Shown in pieces: positions 29,139 to 37,220 of a stretch of 64,000 bases of DNA; the stretch's first letter is position 1, and each line of letters starts with the position of its first letter. Origin of the DNA: Alphaproteobacteria bacterium (GTDB lineage Bacteria > Pseudomonadota > Alphaproteobacteria > Rhizobiales > Rhizobiaceae); NCBI GenBank assembly GCA_016861165.1, contig BOKV01000021.1, positions 1-64,000 of the forward strand, in the 5' to 3' direction. The position numbers were made by a program, and so were the translations under genes. A model generated the notes under the pieces. That model ran no database searches, was not told the DNA's origin, and worked only from the letters and a program-made list of their open reading frames with translations.

Positions 29139-29979
29139 GGTTCTGTACTCAAACCTCTTGCGGGCGATGTGCCGGAGTGATTCAAGGCTCCCAACTATGG
29201 GAGGCCCTGATGGCACGCTTCGATCTGTCGGACGCGGAGTGGACAATCATAGCGCCGCTGTTGCCGGGAGCGGAGGGCAAGAAGAACGGCCGGCCCCGGC
29301 CGGACGATCGCAAGGTGCTCAACGGCATCTTCTTCGTCTTGCGCACGGGCACGCCCTGGCGCTATCTGCCCGAGCGCTATGGCCCCTACACGACGGTTTA
29401 TAACCGCTTCAATCGATGGGCCAAGAAAGGCATCTGGCTGCGGATTTTCGAGGCGTTGGCAGCGAAGTCTCCACAGTCATTGCAGTTGATCGATTCCTCG
29501 ATCATCCGCGCTCACCAGCACGCCGCCGGCGGAAAAAAGGGGGCCCGGATAACGCCATTGGCCGTTCTCGTGGAGGACTGAGCACCAAGATCAACGCCGT
29601 CGTCGACGAGGCTGGCATGCCGGTGCGGATCGTCCTGTCGCAAGGCCAGGCGTCGGACAAGACGGTGGCGCCGACGCTGATCGAAGCGCTCCAACCCGAC
29701 CGAGATCTGGTCGCCGACCGTGGTTACGATGCTCGCGCTCTCGTCGTGTTGGTCGAAAGCCGCGGCGGCAGGGCTCACATCCCGACCTGCCGCGATCGCA
29801 AGGTCCAGCGCTCGGTCGATCCAGCCCTCTACAGGCAACACAATCTGGTCGAGCGCTTCTTCAACAAGTTGAAGCACTTCCGTCGCATCGCGACACGCTA
29901 CGACAAGACGGCTCGGAATTTCCTCGCCGCCGTCTTGTTCGCAGCTACACGCCTCTGGATGCGGTTTGAGTCCACGACC
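29139..29979 (+). mobile_element. Complete IS5-family insertion sequence (IS427-like group), 841 bp
   Basis: The ends form imperfect inverted repeats: GGTTCTGTACTCAAACC at the left (29139-29155) against GGTCGTGGACTCAAACC read inward from the right end at 29979. TA flanks each side (29137-29138 and 29980-29981), the expected two-base target duplication. The inside carries one transposase in two overlapping frames joined by a slippery A-run. The size, ends, TA duplication and two-frame layout fit the IS427 branch of IS5. It is inserted at the very 3' end of abiEii, between that gene and the Gabija-like operon. Confidence 0.85.
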
Positions 29980-29982
29980 TAA
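29210..29982 (+). CDS. IS5-family transposase, made by -1 frameshifting
   Basis: The first frame (29210-29581) gives ARFDLSDAEWTIIAPLLPG, PWRYLPERYGPYTTVYNRFN and SLQLIDSSIIRAHQHAAGGK. The second frame continues as KKGGPDNAIGRSRGGLSTKI, NAVVDEAGMPVRIVLSQGQA, DRGYDA and HNLVERFFNKLKHFRRIATR, supplying the DDE residues (LIDSS, ADRGYD, LVERFFNKLK). The switch is at GGAAAAAAGGGGG near 29531-29543, a classic A-AAA-AAG slip. The joined protein is about 257 residues. Its TAA stop (29980-29982) is made partly of flanking TA outside the element. It catalyses cut-and-paste-type transposition of this IS. Confidence 0.85.
29531..29543 (+). other. Programmed -1 ribosomal frameshift site in the IS5 transposase
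   Basis: A run of six A followed by five G lies where the two transposase frames overlap. The zero frame reads GGA AAA AAG; slipping back one base gives AAA AAA GGG and continues in the second frame, which has no independent good start. The A-AAA-AAG heptamer is a well-known slippery site in IS elements. Confidence 0.7.
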
Positions 29983-30857
29983 TGCTTCACGAGTTCGGGC
30001 AACCCGAGGCGCTCAGCGGTGTCAGCCGATTGCGCCCAGCTCTCACCGGGAATGCGCGTGATGAAGGTTGAATAGACGGTGCTGAAGGCGGCGCGGCCGG
30101 CCTGCTCGTCGAACTTCTCGGCGTCCTCCACCGCCAGCAACGGCCGCACGTCAGCAAGAAACGCACTGTCCTCCAGCTTCTCGAACATGCGCTGCTCCGC
30201 CTCGGCGCGTGAAATTGCCTGGCCCGACGCGGACAGATACTTGCCAAAGCAAGTCACCACCCGCGCGGCGTCCAGCCCCTTGAACACCGCGACCGCATGC
30301 GAGAGATCGATGAGGTCGCGGCCTTTGTTCCGCTGCAGAAGCGCGCGGAATTTGGTGGCGAGAATTTCTTCTCGCGTGAAGGTGGCGATATCGGCGCTGC
30401 CCGTGAACCAAGGATTTTTCACGGCGTGAGGAATGACGTGCGCACCTTCGTAAGCGGTCCGCTCACGCGTGGCGATCTCGACCTTGACGCGGATCGGTTG
30501 GGGCGCGTTCGCGTCTTCCGCCTTCATGGTGAAAGTGAGCTTTGGTCCGATCAGGCCCAAATCATAGTGACCTCGCCCCATCCACGGCTCCAGCAACTTG
30601 CGCAGGGCATCGAGGATCGGGCCCGCCGGGCCCGCGGTCGTGCGGGTCAAGTCAATGTCTTCTGAATAGCGAAGCGGCCTCGAAAAGTGCAGCTTGTTGA
30701 GCGCGGTGCCGCCGCGAAAGCGCAATTGCTCGCGCAGGAAAGGATCGTTGAATATCTCGACCAGCGTGCGGGAGAGGATGAGATCCTGCTCAACCTGCCG
30801 ATCCTCGGTCCAAGGAGCGTACTTCCCCCAGGCGACGATGTTCATTGGTGGGATCAT
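29979..30857 (-). CDS. abiEii: AbiEii-type nucleotidyltransferase toxin
   Basis: This 292-residue protein belongs to the AbiEii/DUF1814 family, the toxin of type IV toxin-antitoxin systems. The nucleotidyltransferase motif is RFRGGTALNKLHF (GG at 49-50) followed by RYSEDIDL (Asp67, Asp69). Then come TFTREEILATKFRALLQRNK and GRDLIDLSHAV, typical of the C-terminal part. AbiEii proteins transfer a nucleotide to block growth. The gene start overlaps abiEi by four bases. The stop codon TAG is formed by the flanking TA plus the last base of the IS5 insertion, so the C-terminus may be slightly shortened or unchanged. Confidence 0.88.
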   Translation of the reverse strand: MIPPMNIVAWGKYAPWTEDRQVEQDLILSRTLVEIFNDPFLREQLRFRGGTALNKLHFSRPLRYSEDIDLTRTTAGPAGPILDALRKLLEPWMGRGHYDLGLIGPKLTFTMKAEDANAPQPIRVKVEIATRERTAYEGAHVIPHAVKNPWFTGSADIATFTREEILATKFRALLQRNKGRDLIDLSHAVAVFKGLDAARVVTCFGKYLSASGQAISRAEAEQRMFEKLEDSAFLADVRPLLAVEDAEKFDEQAGRAAFSTVYSTFITRIPGESWAQSADTAERLGLPELVKH

Positions 30858-31672
30858 TCATCGAGCTCCGGCAACTGGCGCACGATCACGTTCCAGCGCG
30901 AACTGCGCTCCAAGGGCTCCGACGACTTCGCATGGCGGCGGTTGGGCTCCAACTCGATCCAAGGCAGCGGCCGGGACTTCTGCAGATACTCATGCAGAAG
31001 GGCTGCACGATCCGGCTGTTTGAGATAGTCGAGCAGGTAGCCGAGGCGTTGGATGCAGGCGCGCTCGAAGGCGGGCGCGAGGGTGGCCAACGGCTCCGGA
31101 CGGAGTTTGGCGGCGAGGTCCGAGAGCACCGTTGTGATGCTGTCGAGCGTGCCCGTCGCGTGACGGTAGCGCAGCAAATCCAGCGCCGTCAGTTCGGGCG
31201 AGGATATCTTCATGCTACCCGTGTCGGTCTTGTGGGGCACGATGGCGGTGGCGACGCGCTCCATATCCTTGCGATAAAAGAAAGAGATGATCGAGCGCCC
31301 GGCGCGCAGCTTCGGCATGCGCTTATCGGTGACCACTTGAAACTCCATCACCGCCTGGTGCGTGCCGCCGTGAAGCTCAGCCGCCTTGAGCAGGCCCACG
31401 TAATAAGAGTGCCCTTCATGCCGCATCAGCTCGTCGATGTACCAGGACGGCGGCGGTGCCTTCCACGACAGATATTGGGGGGGCACCACCACGTAGAATC
31501 CGTGGCGCGGATTGAGAAGCGTACCACGGCGCTGTAGCCTCGCGGCGGCTTTCAGGAATCCGGACGGAGTGATGCCAAGAGCGGCGATGGCCTCGTCGCG
31601 AGCAAAAGACACCTGGCCGGCTGAAAGCAGCTCGGTCATGTAAGAAGAGAGGGTCAGGCGTCCGTCTATCAT
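30854..31672 (-). CDS. abiEi: AbiEi-type antitoxin and repressor
   Basis: This 272-residue protein has an N-terminal winged helix (VSFARDEAIAALGITPSGFL, then KAAARLQRRGTLLNPRHGFY) as in AbiEi antitoxins. A C-terminal antitoxin domain follows (SYYVGLLKAAELHGGTHQ, then PELTALDLLRYRHATG near 180). AbiEi proteins neutralise AbiEii and repress their own promoter by binding inverted repeats. It is upstream of and overlaps abiEii. The AT-rich upstream region contains a perfect short inverted repeat at 31688-31698. Confidence 0.88.
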   Translation of the reverse strand: MIDGRLTLSSYMTELLSAGQVSFARDEAIAALGITPSGFLKAAARLQRRGTLLNPRHGFYVVVPPQYLSWKAPPPSWYIDELMRHEGHSYYVGLLKAAELHGGTHQAVMEFQVVTDKRMPKLRAGRSIISFFYRKDMERVATAIVPHKTDTGSMKISSPELTALDLLRYRHATGTLDSITTVLSDLAAKLRPEPLATLAPAFERACIQRLGYLLDYLKQPDRAALLHEYLQKSRPLPWIELEPNRRHAKSSEPLERSSRWNVIVRQLPELDE

Positions 31673-31687
31673 CGTGTAAAAATATAA

Positions 31688-31698
31688 CCCATTATGGG
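31688..31698. promoter_or_regulatory. Candidate AbiEi operator
   Basis: CCCATTATGGG is a perfect inverted repeat (CCCAT, T, ATGGG) 15 bases upstream of the abiEi start, in an AT-rich promoter-like stretch. AbiEi is known to repress its operon by binding inverted repeats near the promoter. The match to a true AbiEi site is inferred from position only. Confidence 0.4.
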
Positions 31699-32034
31699 CG
31701 AATTTTCAACATGAAGATATGGCGAAAAAAATGCCGAAACGGGTCGTTTTCTAACACGATACTACAGTAACTCTTGCGGGCCCACAGCGCATCAGGCGCT
31801 TGACCACCTGAGGGGACACGCCTGTCGCTCAGCGTGGTCTGAGACCATTCTTTGGACCGCCGGTCCGAGCATGCTGTATGGCGGCAGTTCCGCGATCGCT
31901 CGGCACGAGTTCGGCATGAGCTTCGAGCTGGACTCTTGGATCTCGTCGTGGATGTCGTCGGGCCGCCACGGGCCGAGGATAGTCTTTGACATGGCGCAAG
32001 GACGCGCCGATCACGCCATGGCCTCTGCTCCAAC
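31699..32034. other. Right border of the accessory island, upstream of phaC
   Basis: This 336-base gap holds no recognised gene. The left part is AT-richer (near 31720-31760). A 66-codon frame on the minus strand (31792-31992, MSKTILGPWRPDDIHDEIQE at its start) has no ribosome site and no family match. The composition returns to typical high-GC core by about 31990. The border of the island probably lies in this gap. Confidence 0.4.
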
Positions 32035-33861
32035 ATGCTGACCCTGGTACGACCCGCCCCGTCAGAAGACCCGCCCGATTCCGCCCGGGAAGCGCCGGCG
32101 GCCCGCCGCGACCCAGAGGCCGGCTGCGCGCCGCCCGCGCGCGACGCACACTTGCCCTCCTTCGAGACCCTGGATCGCGTCGGCGCCGCCATCACGGCCC
32201 GCTTCACCCAGGGCATCTCGCCCTACGCGCAGTTCGCGGCCTGGTTCGACTGGACCGCGCATCTCGCCGGGGCTCCCGGCCGCATGACCGAGCTCTGGCT
32301 CGAGGCCGTGACCGCGCAGGCACGGCTCGCCCGCTTCGCCGCGCAGCATCCCGGCGACGGCGCCGCGCCTCCGTTTGCGCCGGCCGAAGGCGACCGGCGC
32401 TTCGCCGATCCGGCCTGGGCGAAGATGCCCTACCTGATGTGGCAGCAGGCCTTCCTCGCCCAGGAGGCCTGGTGGCAGAGCGCGACCCGCGAGGTGCGCG
32501 GCATGAAGCACAAGAATGCCGCGCGCGTCGGCTTCATGGCGCGGCAGATGCTGGACCTGGCGTCGCCCGCCAACCTGCCGTGGCTCAACCCGGTGGTGGT
32601 CGAGCGGACCATTCAGGAGTCCGGCGCCAACCTGGTGCGCGGCGCCGGCAACGCCCTGCAGGACGCGCTGCGGGCGCTCGCCATGGAGCCGGCGCCGGTG
32701 GACGGCCTGCGCGTCGGCGAGACGCTCGCCGTCACGCCCGGCGAGGTGATCTATCGCAACGAGCTGATGGAGCTCATCCAGTACCGGCCGACGACCCCGG
32801 ATGTGCACGCCGAGCCGATCCTGATCGTGCCGGCCTGGATCATGAAGTACTACGTGCTCGACCTGCGCCCCGAGAACTCGCTGGTGCGCCACCTCGTGGG
32901 GCAGGGCTTCACGGTGTTCATGATCTCCTGGCGCAACCCGACCGCCGCCGACCGCGACCTCGCCTTCGACAGCTATCGCACGCGCGGCGTGATGGCCGCC
33001 CTCGACGCCGTCAATGCGGTGCTGCCCGAGCGCAAGGTGCACGCCTGCGGCTATTGCCTCGGAGGCACCCTGCTCGCGATCGCGGCCGCCACGATGGCGC
33101 GCGAGCAGGACGACCGCCTCGCCTCGATGACGCTGCTCGCCGCCCAGACCGACTTCAGCGAAGCCGGCGAGCTGATGCTGTTCGTCGACGAGAGCCAGAT
33201 CGCCTTCCTCGAGGACATGATGTGGGACCAGGGCGTCCTCGACACCCGCCAGATGGCGGGCGCCTTCAAGATGCTGCGCTCCAACGAGCTGGTCTGGTCG
33301 CGCATGATGCGCGAGTACCTGCTCGGCGAGCGCGACGCCGCGACCGACCTCACGACCTGGAATGCCGACCAGACCCGCATGCCCTATCGCATGCACTCGC
33401 AGTATCTGCGCGCCCTGTTCCTCGAGAACCGCTTGACCGCCGGCCGCTACGCCGTCGAGGGCAAGGTGATCGCGCTCAAGGACATCCGTGCGCCGATGTT
33501 CGCGGTCGGCACCGAGTCCGACCACATCGCGCCCTGGACCTCGGTCTACAAGCTCCATTTGTTCACCGACGGCGAGCTCACCTTCGTGCTCACCAAGGGC
33601 GGGCACAATGCCGGCATCGTCTCCGAGCCCGGCCATCGCGGCCGCCACCACCACGTGGCGACCCGCGCGCCCGGCGACCGCTACGTCGATTCCGCCGCCT
33701 GGCGCGCCGCCGCCGCGCGTGTCGAGGGTTCGTGGTGGCCGAGCTGGGCGGACTGGCTCGCGCGCCACGGCACCGCCGAACGCGTTGCGCCGCCCGCCAT
33801 GGGTGCGCCCAACTACCCGCCGCTCTGCCCGGCGCCCGGCAGCTACGTGCTGCAGCGGTGA
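32035..33861 (+). CDS. phaC: Poly(3-hydroxyalkanoate) synthase, class I
   Basis: This 608-residue cytoplasmic enzyme polymerises (R)-3-hydroxyacyl-CoA at the surface of PHA granules. The alpha/beta-hydrolase core has the lipase-like box GYCLGG with nucleophile Cys341. Asp445 lies in WNADQTRMPYRMHSQYLR and His524 in KGGHNAGIVSEPGH. The N-terminal PhaC domain contains NLPWLNPVVVERTIQESGAN. The first 40 residues are Pro/Ala-rich and variable. The length matches class I enzymes (about 600). The accessory island ends close upstream, so its natural promoter may have been altered. No phaA, phaB or phasin gene is nearby. Confidence 0.95.
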   Translation: MLTLVRPAPSEDPPDSAREAPAARRDPEAGCAPPARDAHLPSFETLDRVGAAITARFTQGISPYAQFAAWFDWTAHLAGAPGRMTELWLEAVTAQARLARFAAQHPGDGAAPPFAPAEGDRRFADPAWAKMPYLMWQQAFLAQEAWWQSATREVRGMKHKNAARVGFMARQMLDLASPANLPWLNPVVVERTIQESGANLVRGAGNALQDALRALAMEPAPVDGLRVGETLAVTPGEVIYRNELMELIQYRPTTPDVHAEPILIVPAWIMKYYVLDLRPENSLVRHLVGQGFTVFMISWRNPTAADRDLAFDSYRTRGVMAALDAVNAVLPERKVHACGYCLGGTLLAIAAATMAREQDDRLASMTLLAAQTDFSEAGELMLFVDESQIAFLEDMMWDQGVLDTRQMAGAFKMLRSNELVWSRMMREYLLGERDAATDLTTWNADQTRMPYRMHSQYLRALFLENRLTAGRYAVEGKVIALKDIRAPMFAVGTESDHIAPWTSVYKLHLFTDGELTFVLTKGGHNAGIVSEPGHRGRHHHVATRAPGDRYVDSAAWRAAAARVEGSWWPSWADWLARHGTAERVAPPAMGAPNYPPLCPAPGSYVLQR

Positions 33862-33919
33862 CGCCGGAGCCCTGACGAGACCAAAAGGCGCCGGGCCCCG
33901 ATCTTGACACCGTCGCGCC

Positions 33920-33974
33920 TTGGCGCATGTTCCGGCGAAGTGGACGCGGTTTCGCCGACGAGAACATGCGCCAA
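33920..33974. repeat. Dispersed palindromic repeat, copy 2
   Basis: This has 13-bp perfect outer arms (TTGGCGCATGTTC and its complement) around an inner GGCGA/TCGCC pair and a GTGGACGCGG loop. It follows phaC by 58 bases and precedes the periplasmic protein gene at 34075. It shares the GAAGTGG-centre design with the copies near 8150, 45400 and 45575. Confidence 0.65.
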
Positions 33975-34074
33975 GCCGGGCTCTACAGCCATTTCCGATC
34001 GCGGGTCGGACAGGGCCGGTTCAACTCGACCGGAAATGGCCGGAGTCGGGGGTGCGCTGTGGATGAGGGGCTGA

Positions 34075-34380
34075 ATGACCGTCCTGCTCGCTTTCGCGAC
34101 CGTCCTTACGGCGACCATCCTCTGGCATGAGCCGGCCGCCGCCGACGATCGGGCGTGCCTGAGCCAGGACCAGCGCCGCGCCGCCATCCAGGGCCGCAAG
34201 GCGGTTCCGCTCGGCCGCGCGATCCGCGCGGCCAAGGCCCGCCAGGCGGGCGACGTGCTCGATGCCCGCCTCTGCCGCCAGGACAAGCGCCTCGTCTACG
34301 TGCTGACAGTGCTGGCGCGGGATGGCAAAGTCGTGCATCTGCGGGTCGATGCCGGAAGCGGCGCCTTCATCGAGAACTAG
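34075..34380 (+). CDS. Small periplasmic PepSY-like protein (FeuN-like position)
   Basis: This 101-residue protein has a signal peptide (MTVLLAFATVLTATILWHEP, cleaved near AAA-DD). The mature part RACLSQDQRRAAIQGRKAVP LGRAIRAAK, then LDARLCRQDKRLVYVLTVLA and DGKVVHLRVDAGSGAFIE, resembles a PepSY domain. It lies 58 bases upstream of a response regulator/kinase pair. In Sinorhizobium, FeuN, a small periplasmic protein encoded just upstream of feuPQ, restrains that system; this gene is in the same place, so a similar role is inferred. Confidence 0.75.
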   Translation: MTVLLAFATVLTATILWHEPAAADDRACLSQDQRRAAIQGRKAVPLGRAIRAAKARQAGDVLDARLCRQDKRLVYVLTVLARDGKVVHLRVDAGSGAFIEN

Positions 34381-34438
34381 CGCATGATCGCGAGATCGTG
34401 CGCGGGCGAGAGCTCCAGTCGCAAGAGGGGAATGGAAC

Positions 34439-35110
34439 GTGCGGCTCCTCGTGGTCGAGGACGATCCCGACTTGAATCGGCAGCTCGCCTCCGCGCTCGC
34501 GGACGCGGGCTATGTGGTCGACCGCGCCTTCGACGGCGAGGAGGGGCACTATCTCGGCGAGACCGAGCCCTACGACGCGGTGATCCTCGACATCGGCCTG
34601 CCCAAGATGGACGGGATCTCGGTGCTGGAATCCTGGCGCCGCGCCGGCCGCGCCATGCCGGTACTGATCCTCACGGCGCGCGACCGCTGGAGCGACAAGG
34701 TGCAGGGCTTCGACGCCGGCGCCGACGACTACGTGCCGAAGCCCTTCCACCTCGAGGAGGTGCTGGCGCGGGTGCGGGCGCTGCTGCGCCGCTCCGCCGG
34801 CCACGCCAAGAGCGAGTTCAACTGCGGTCCGGTGCGCCTCGACACCCGCACCGGCCGCGTCAGCGTCGACGGCAGCCCCGTCCGTCTCACCTCGCACGAA
34901 TACCGCCTGCTGTCCTACCTGATGCACCATGCGGGCCGCGTGGTCTCCCGCACCGAGCTGGTCGAGCACCTCTACGACCAGGACTTCGACCGCGACTCCA
35001 ACACCATCGAGGTCTTCGTCGGCCGCATCCGCAAGAAGCTCGGCGTCGACATCATCCAGACCGTGCGGGGTCTCGGCTACCTGCTCCAGCCACCGGCCGA
35101 TGCGCGCTAA
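34439..35110 (+). CDS. feuP: OmpR/PhoP-family response regulator (FeuP-like)
   Basis: This 223-residue regulator has a receiver domain with the acidic pocket VVEDDPDL (Asp9, Asp10), phosphoacceptor Asp51 in VILDIGLPK, Thr near 80 (LILTARD) and Lys in YVPKPFH. A winged-helix DNA-binding domain follows (residues 125-220, SHEYRLLSYLMHHAGRVVS, then SNTIEVFVGRIRKKLGVDII and RGLGYLL). It starts at GTG. The kinase gene overlaps its end by 11 bases. FeuP/PhoP orthology is inferred from the periplasmic gene, kinase order and nearness to the ccm genes. Confidence 0.88.
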   Translation: MRLLVVEDDPDLNRQLASALADAGYVVDRAFDGEEGHYLGETEPYDAVILDIGLPKMDGISVLESWRRAGRAMPVLILTARDRWSDKVQGFDAGADDYVPKPFHLEEVLARVRALLRRSAGHAKSEFNCGPVRLDTRTGRVSVDGSPVRLTSHEYRLLSYLMHHAGRVVSRTELVEHLYDQDFDRDSNTIEVFVGRIRKKLGVDIIQTVRGLGYLLQPPADAR

Positions 35111-36470
35111 CTCGCTTGCGTCGCGCCTCTTCCTCTCGGCGACCGGCTGGACCGTCGCGATCCTGCTGATCACCGGGCTGGTGCTCTCCTCGGTCTATCG
35201 CGGCCTGGTCGAGCGCAATTTCGATCGCCGCCTCGGCTTCTATCTCAAGACCCTGGTGGCCGACCTCGCCACGCCCGAGGACAATGTCGACCGGTTTCCC
35301 CAGACCCTGGGCGAGCCCCTGTTCGAGCTGCCGCTCTCGGGCTGGTACTGGCAGATCAGGTCGCTGAGCTCCGCCAAGCCGGAGCAGCGCGCCTCGCGCT
35401 CGCTGTGGGATGGCCGGCTGCCCAACCTCGAGGCCATGCAGGTCGAGGCGGGCGCCGACGGCACCCGCGTCGCCTATGTGCAGGGACCGGAGGAGCAGCG
35501 CCTGCGGCAGATCGAGCGCACGGTCGACCTCGGCGACGAAGGCCGCTTCCTGGTCGCGGTGGCGGGCGATTCCATCGAGATCGAGGAGGACACCCGCGGC
35601 TTCGACACCGCGCTCGCCATCACCTTCTTCGTCCTCGCGGTCGTGCTGATCCTCACGACCTGGTTCCAGGTCCGCTTCGGCCTCGCGCCGCTCAAGCGCA
35701 TCTCCGAGAGTCTGGCCGCGATCCGCTCGGGTACCGCCGAGCGGCTCGAGGGGCACTTTCCCGAGGAGATCGCGCCGCTCGCGCGCGAGACCAACGAGCT
35801 GATCGATGCCAATCGGCAGATCGTGGAGCGTGCCCGCACCCACGTGGGCAACCTCGCCCATGCGTTGAAGACGCCGCTGTCGGTGGTCATCAACGAGGCG
35901 AACGCGCGTGGTGGCGATCCGCTCGCCGTGAAGGTCCGCGAGCAGGCCGGGATCATGCGCGACCAGGTCGCCCACCATCTCGAGCGCGCCCGGATCGCCG
36001 CGCATGCGAGCGTGGTCGCGACCCTGACCGAGGTGCGGCCCGTGATCGTCGCGCTCGCCCGCACCATGGAGAAGATCCACCACGACCGCGGCATTGCGAT
36101 CGAGGTGGAGGCCGCGGACGCCAGTTTCCGCGGCGAGCGCCAGGATCTCGAGGAGATGGTCGGCAACCTGGTCGACAACGCCTGCAAGTGGGCGCAGTCG
36201 CGCGTCGCCATCGAGGGGATCCTGGAGCGCGCCGGCGGTTCCGGCAGCCGGATGATCCGGCTCGTCATCGACGACGACGGGCCCGGTCTCTCGCCGGCGG
36301 ACCGCGAGCAGGTCGCCCGCCGCGGGCAGCGCCTGGACGAGACCAAGCCCGGCTCGGGCCTCGGGCTCTCGATCGTGGTGGAGCTGGCCGCGCTCTACGG
36401 CGGCCGCCTCGTCCTCGGCACTGCGCCGATCGGCGGCCTGCGCGCCGAGCTGATCCTGCCGGCGGCGTGA
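35100..36470 (+). CDS. feuQ: Membrane sensor histidine kinase (FeuQ/PhoQ-like)
   Basis: This 456-residue kinase starts MRANSLASRLFLSATGWTVA. Two membrane helices (about 14-35 and 180-200) bracket a periplasmic sensor of about 140 residues. A HAMP-like linker follows, then the H-box GNLAHALKTPLSVV with His254, N-box VGNLVDNACKWA, D/F box DDGPGLS and G-box GSGLGLSIV. The ATG lies inside the end of feuP, so the pair is co-translated. It phosphorylates the regulator above. FeuPQ in rhizobia controls export of cyclic glucan and growth at low osmolarity; the same role is not shown here. Confidence 0.88.
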   Translation: MRANSLASRLFLSATGWTVAILLITGLVLSSVYRGLVERNFDRRLGFYLKTLVADLATPEDNVDRFPQTLGEPLFELPLSGWYWQIRSLSSAKPEQRASRSLWDGRLPNLEAMQVEAGADGTRVAYVQGPEEQRLRQIERTVDLGDEGRFLVAVAGDSIEIEEDTRGFDTALAITFFVLAVVLILTTWFQVRFGLAPLKRISESLAAIRSGTAERLEGHFPEEIAPLARETNELIDANRQIVERARTHVGNLAHALKTPLSVVINEANARGGDPLAVKVREQAGIMRDQVAHHLERARIAAHASVVATLTEVRPVIVALARTMEKIHHDRGIAIEVEAADASFRGERQDLEEMVGNLVDNACKWAQSRVAIEGILERAGGSGSRMIRLVIDDDGPGLSPADREQVARRGQRLDETKPGSGLGLSIVVELAALYGGRLVLGTAPIGGLRAELILPAA

Positions 36471-36587
36471 CGATGCCGCTCCGCCCGCGCGGTGCGCGGG
36501 CGCCAACAACCCGATATTTGCCCCATTTGTCCGACGGAAGTATGAAGATCGGGGTGGCGGTGGCATTTCAGCCTCACGGAGTCGGAC

Positions 36588-37070
36588 ATGTCGGGATCGC
36601 GGTTTCTTGCTCTGGCGCTCGCGGGCGCGACTCTGACGGCCTGCGCGGGTGATCCCAACATGGGGCCTCGCCAGCAGACCGGAGCGGGCCTCGGCGCCCT
36701 CACGGGCGCGATCGTCGGCGCCTCGGTCGCGGGCGGAGGGGCGGGCAGCCGCGTGGCCGGCGCCATCATCGGCGCCGCGGCCGGCGGCATCCTGGGCGGC
36801 GCCATCGGCGCCTCGCTGGACGAGCAGGAACGTCAGCGGGCCTATGCGGCCGAGATGCAGGCCCTGGAATACGGCCAGCCCGGCGCGCCGGTCGGCTGGC
36901 GCGGGGAGCGGGCCGGCTACTATGGCAGCGTCGTGCCGGGCCCCTATTACGTGGCCGAAGGGCGGCGCTGCCGCGAATACACCCACACGATCTATGTCGG
37001 CGGCCGTCCCCAGTCGGCGCGCGGGGTGGCATGCCGCAATCCGGACGGATCCTGGACGCCGGTGAGCTGA
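36588..37070 (+). CDS. Glycine-zipper outer-membrane-type lipoprotein
   Basis: This 160-residue protein has a lipoprotein signal ending LTAC (Cys19 lipidated). A glycine zipper (TGAGLGALTGAIVGASVAGG, then AIIGAAAGGILGGAIGA) follows near 32-75. The C-terminal domain has VPGPYYVAEGRRCREYTHTI and CRNPDGSW, resembling the Rickettsia 17-kDa antigen group. It is probably in the outer membrane. It follows feuQ by 117 bases on the same strand and precedes the ccm region. Confidence 0.85.
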   Translation: MSGSRFLALALAGATLTACAGDPNMGPRQQTGAGLGALTGAIVGASVAGGGAGSRVAGAIIGAAAGGILGGAIGASLDEQERQRAYAAEMQALEYGQPGAPVGWRGERAGYYGSVVPGPYYVAEGRRCREYTHTIYVGGRPQSARGVACRNPDGSWTPVS

Positions 37071-37220
37071 GTTCTGTCGAAATCCGCGGAATGGCTCCCC
37101 ACCCGGCCCGGTTTCGGCCCGGAGCAGGGGCCTGCGGCGCGTGACCGGCGCGTCGAAACGAGAAATTAAGCCCCCCGGCGTTATCAGCGGTCAGGACATC
37201 ATCCATGGGGCCAACGGGGC

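Noticed and set aside
31792-31992. A 66-codon minus-strand frame near the island border
   Set aside because: No ribosome site, no recognisable family, and composition typical of an eroded border region; noted only within the gap entry.
23540-32034. Integrase or tRNA-anchored attachment site for the island
   Set aside because: No integrase or tRNA was found and no flanking direct repeat could be identified by eye.
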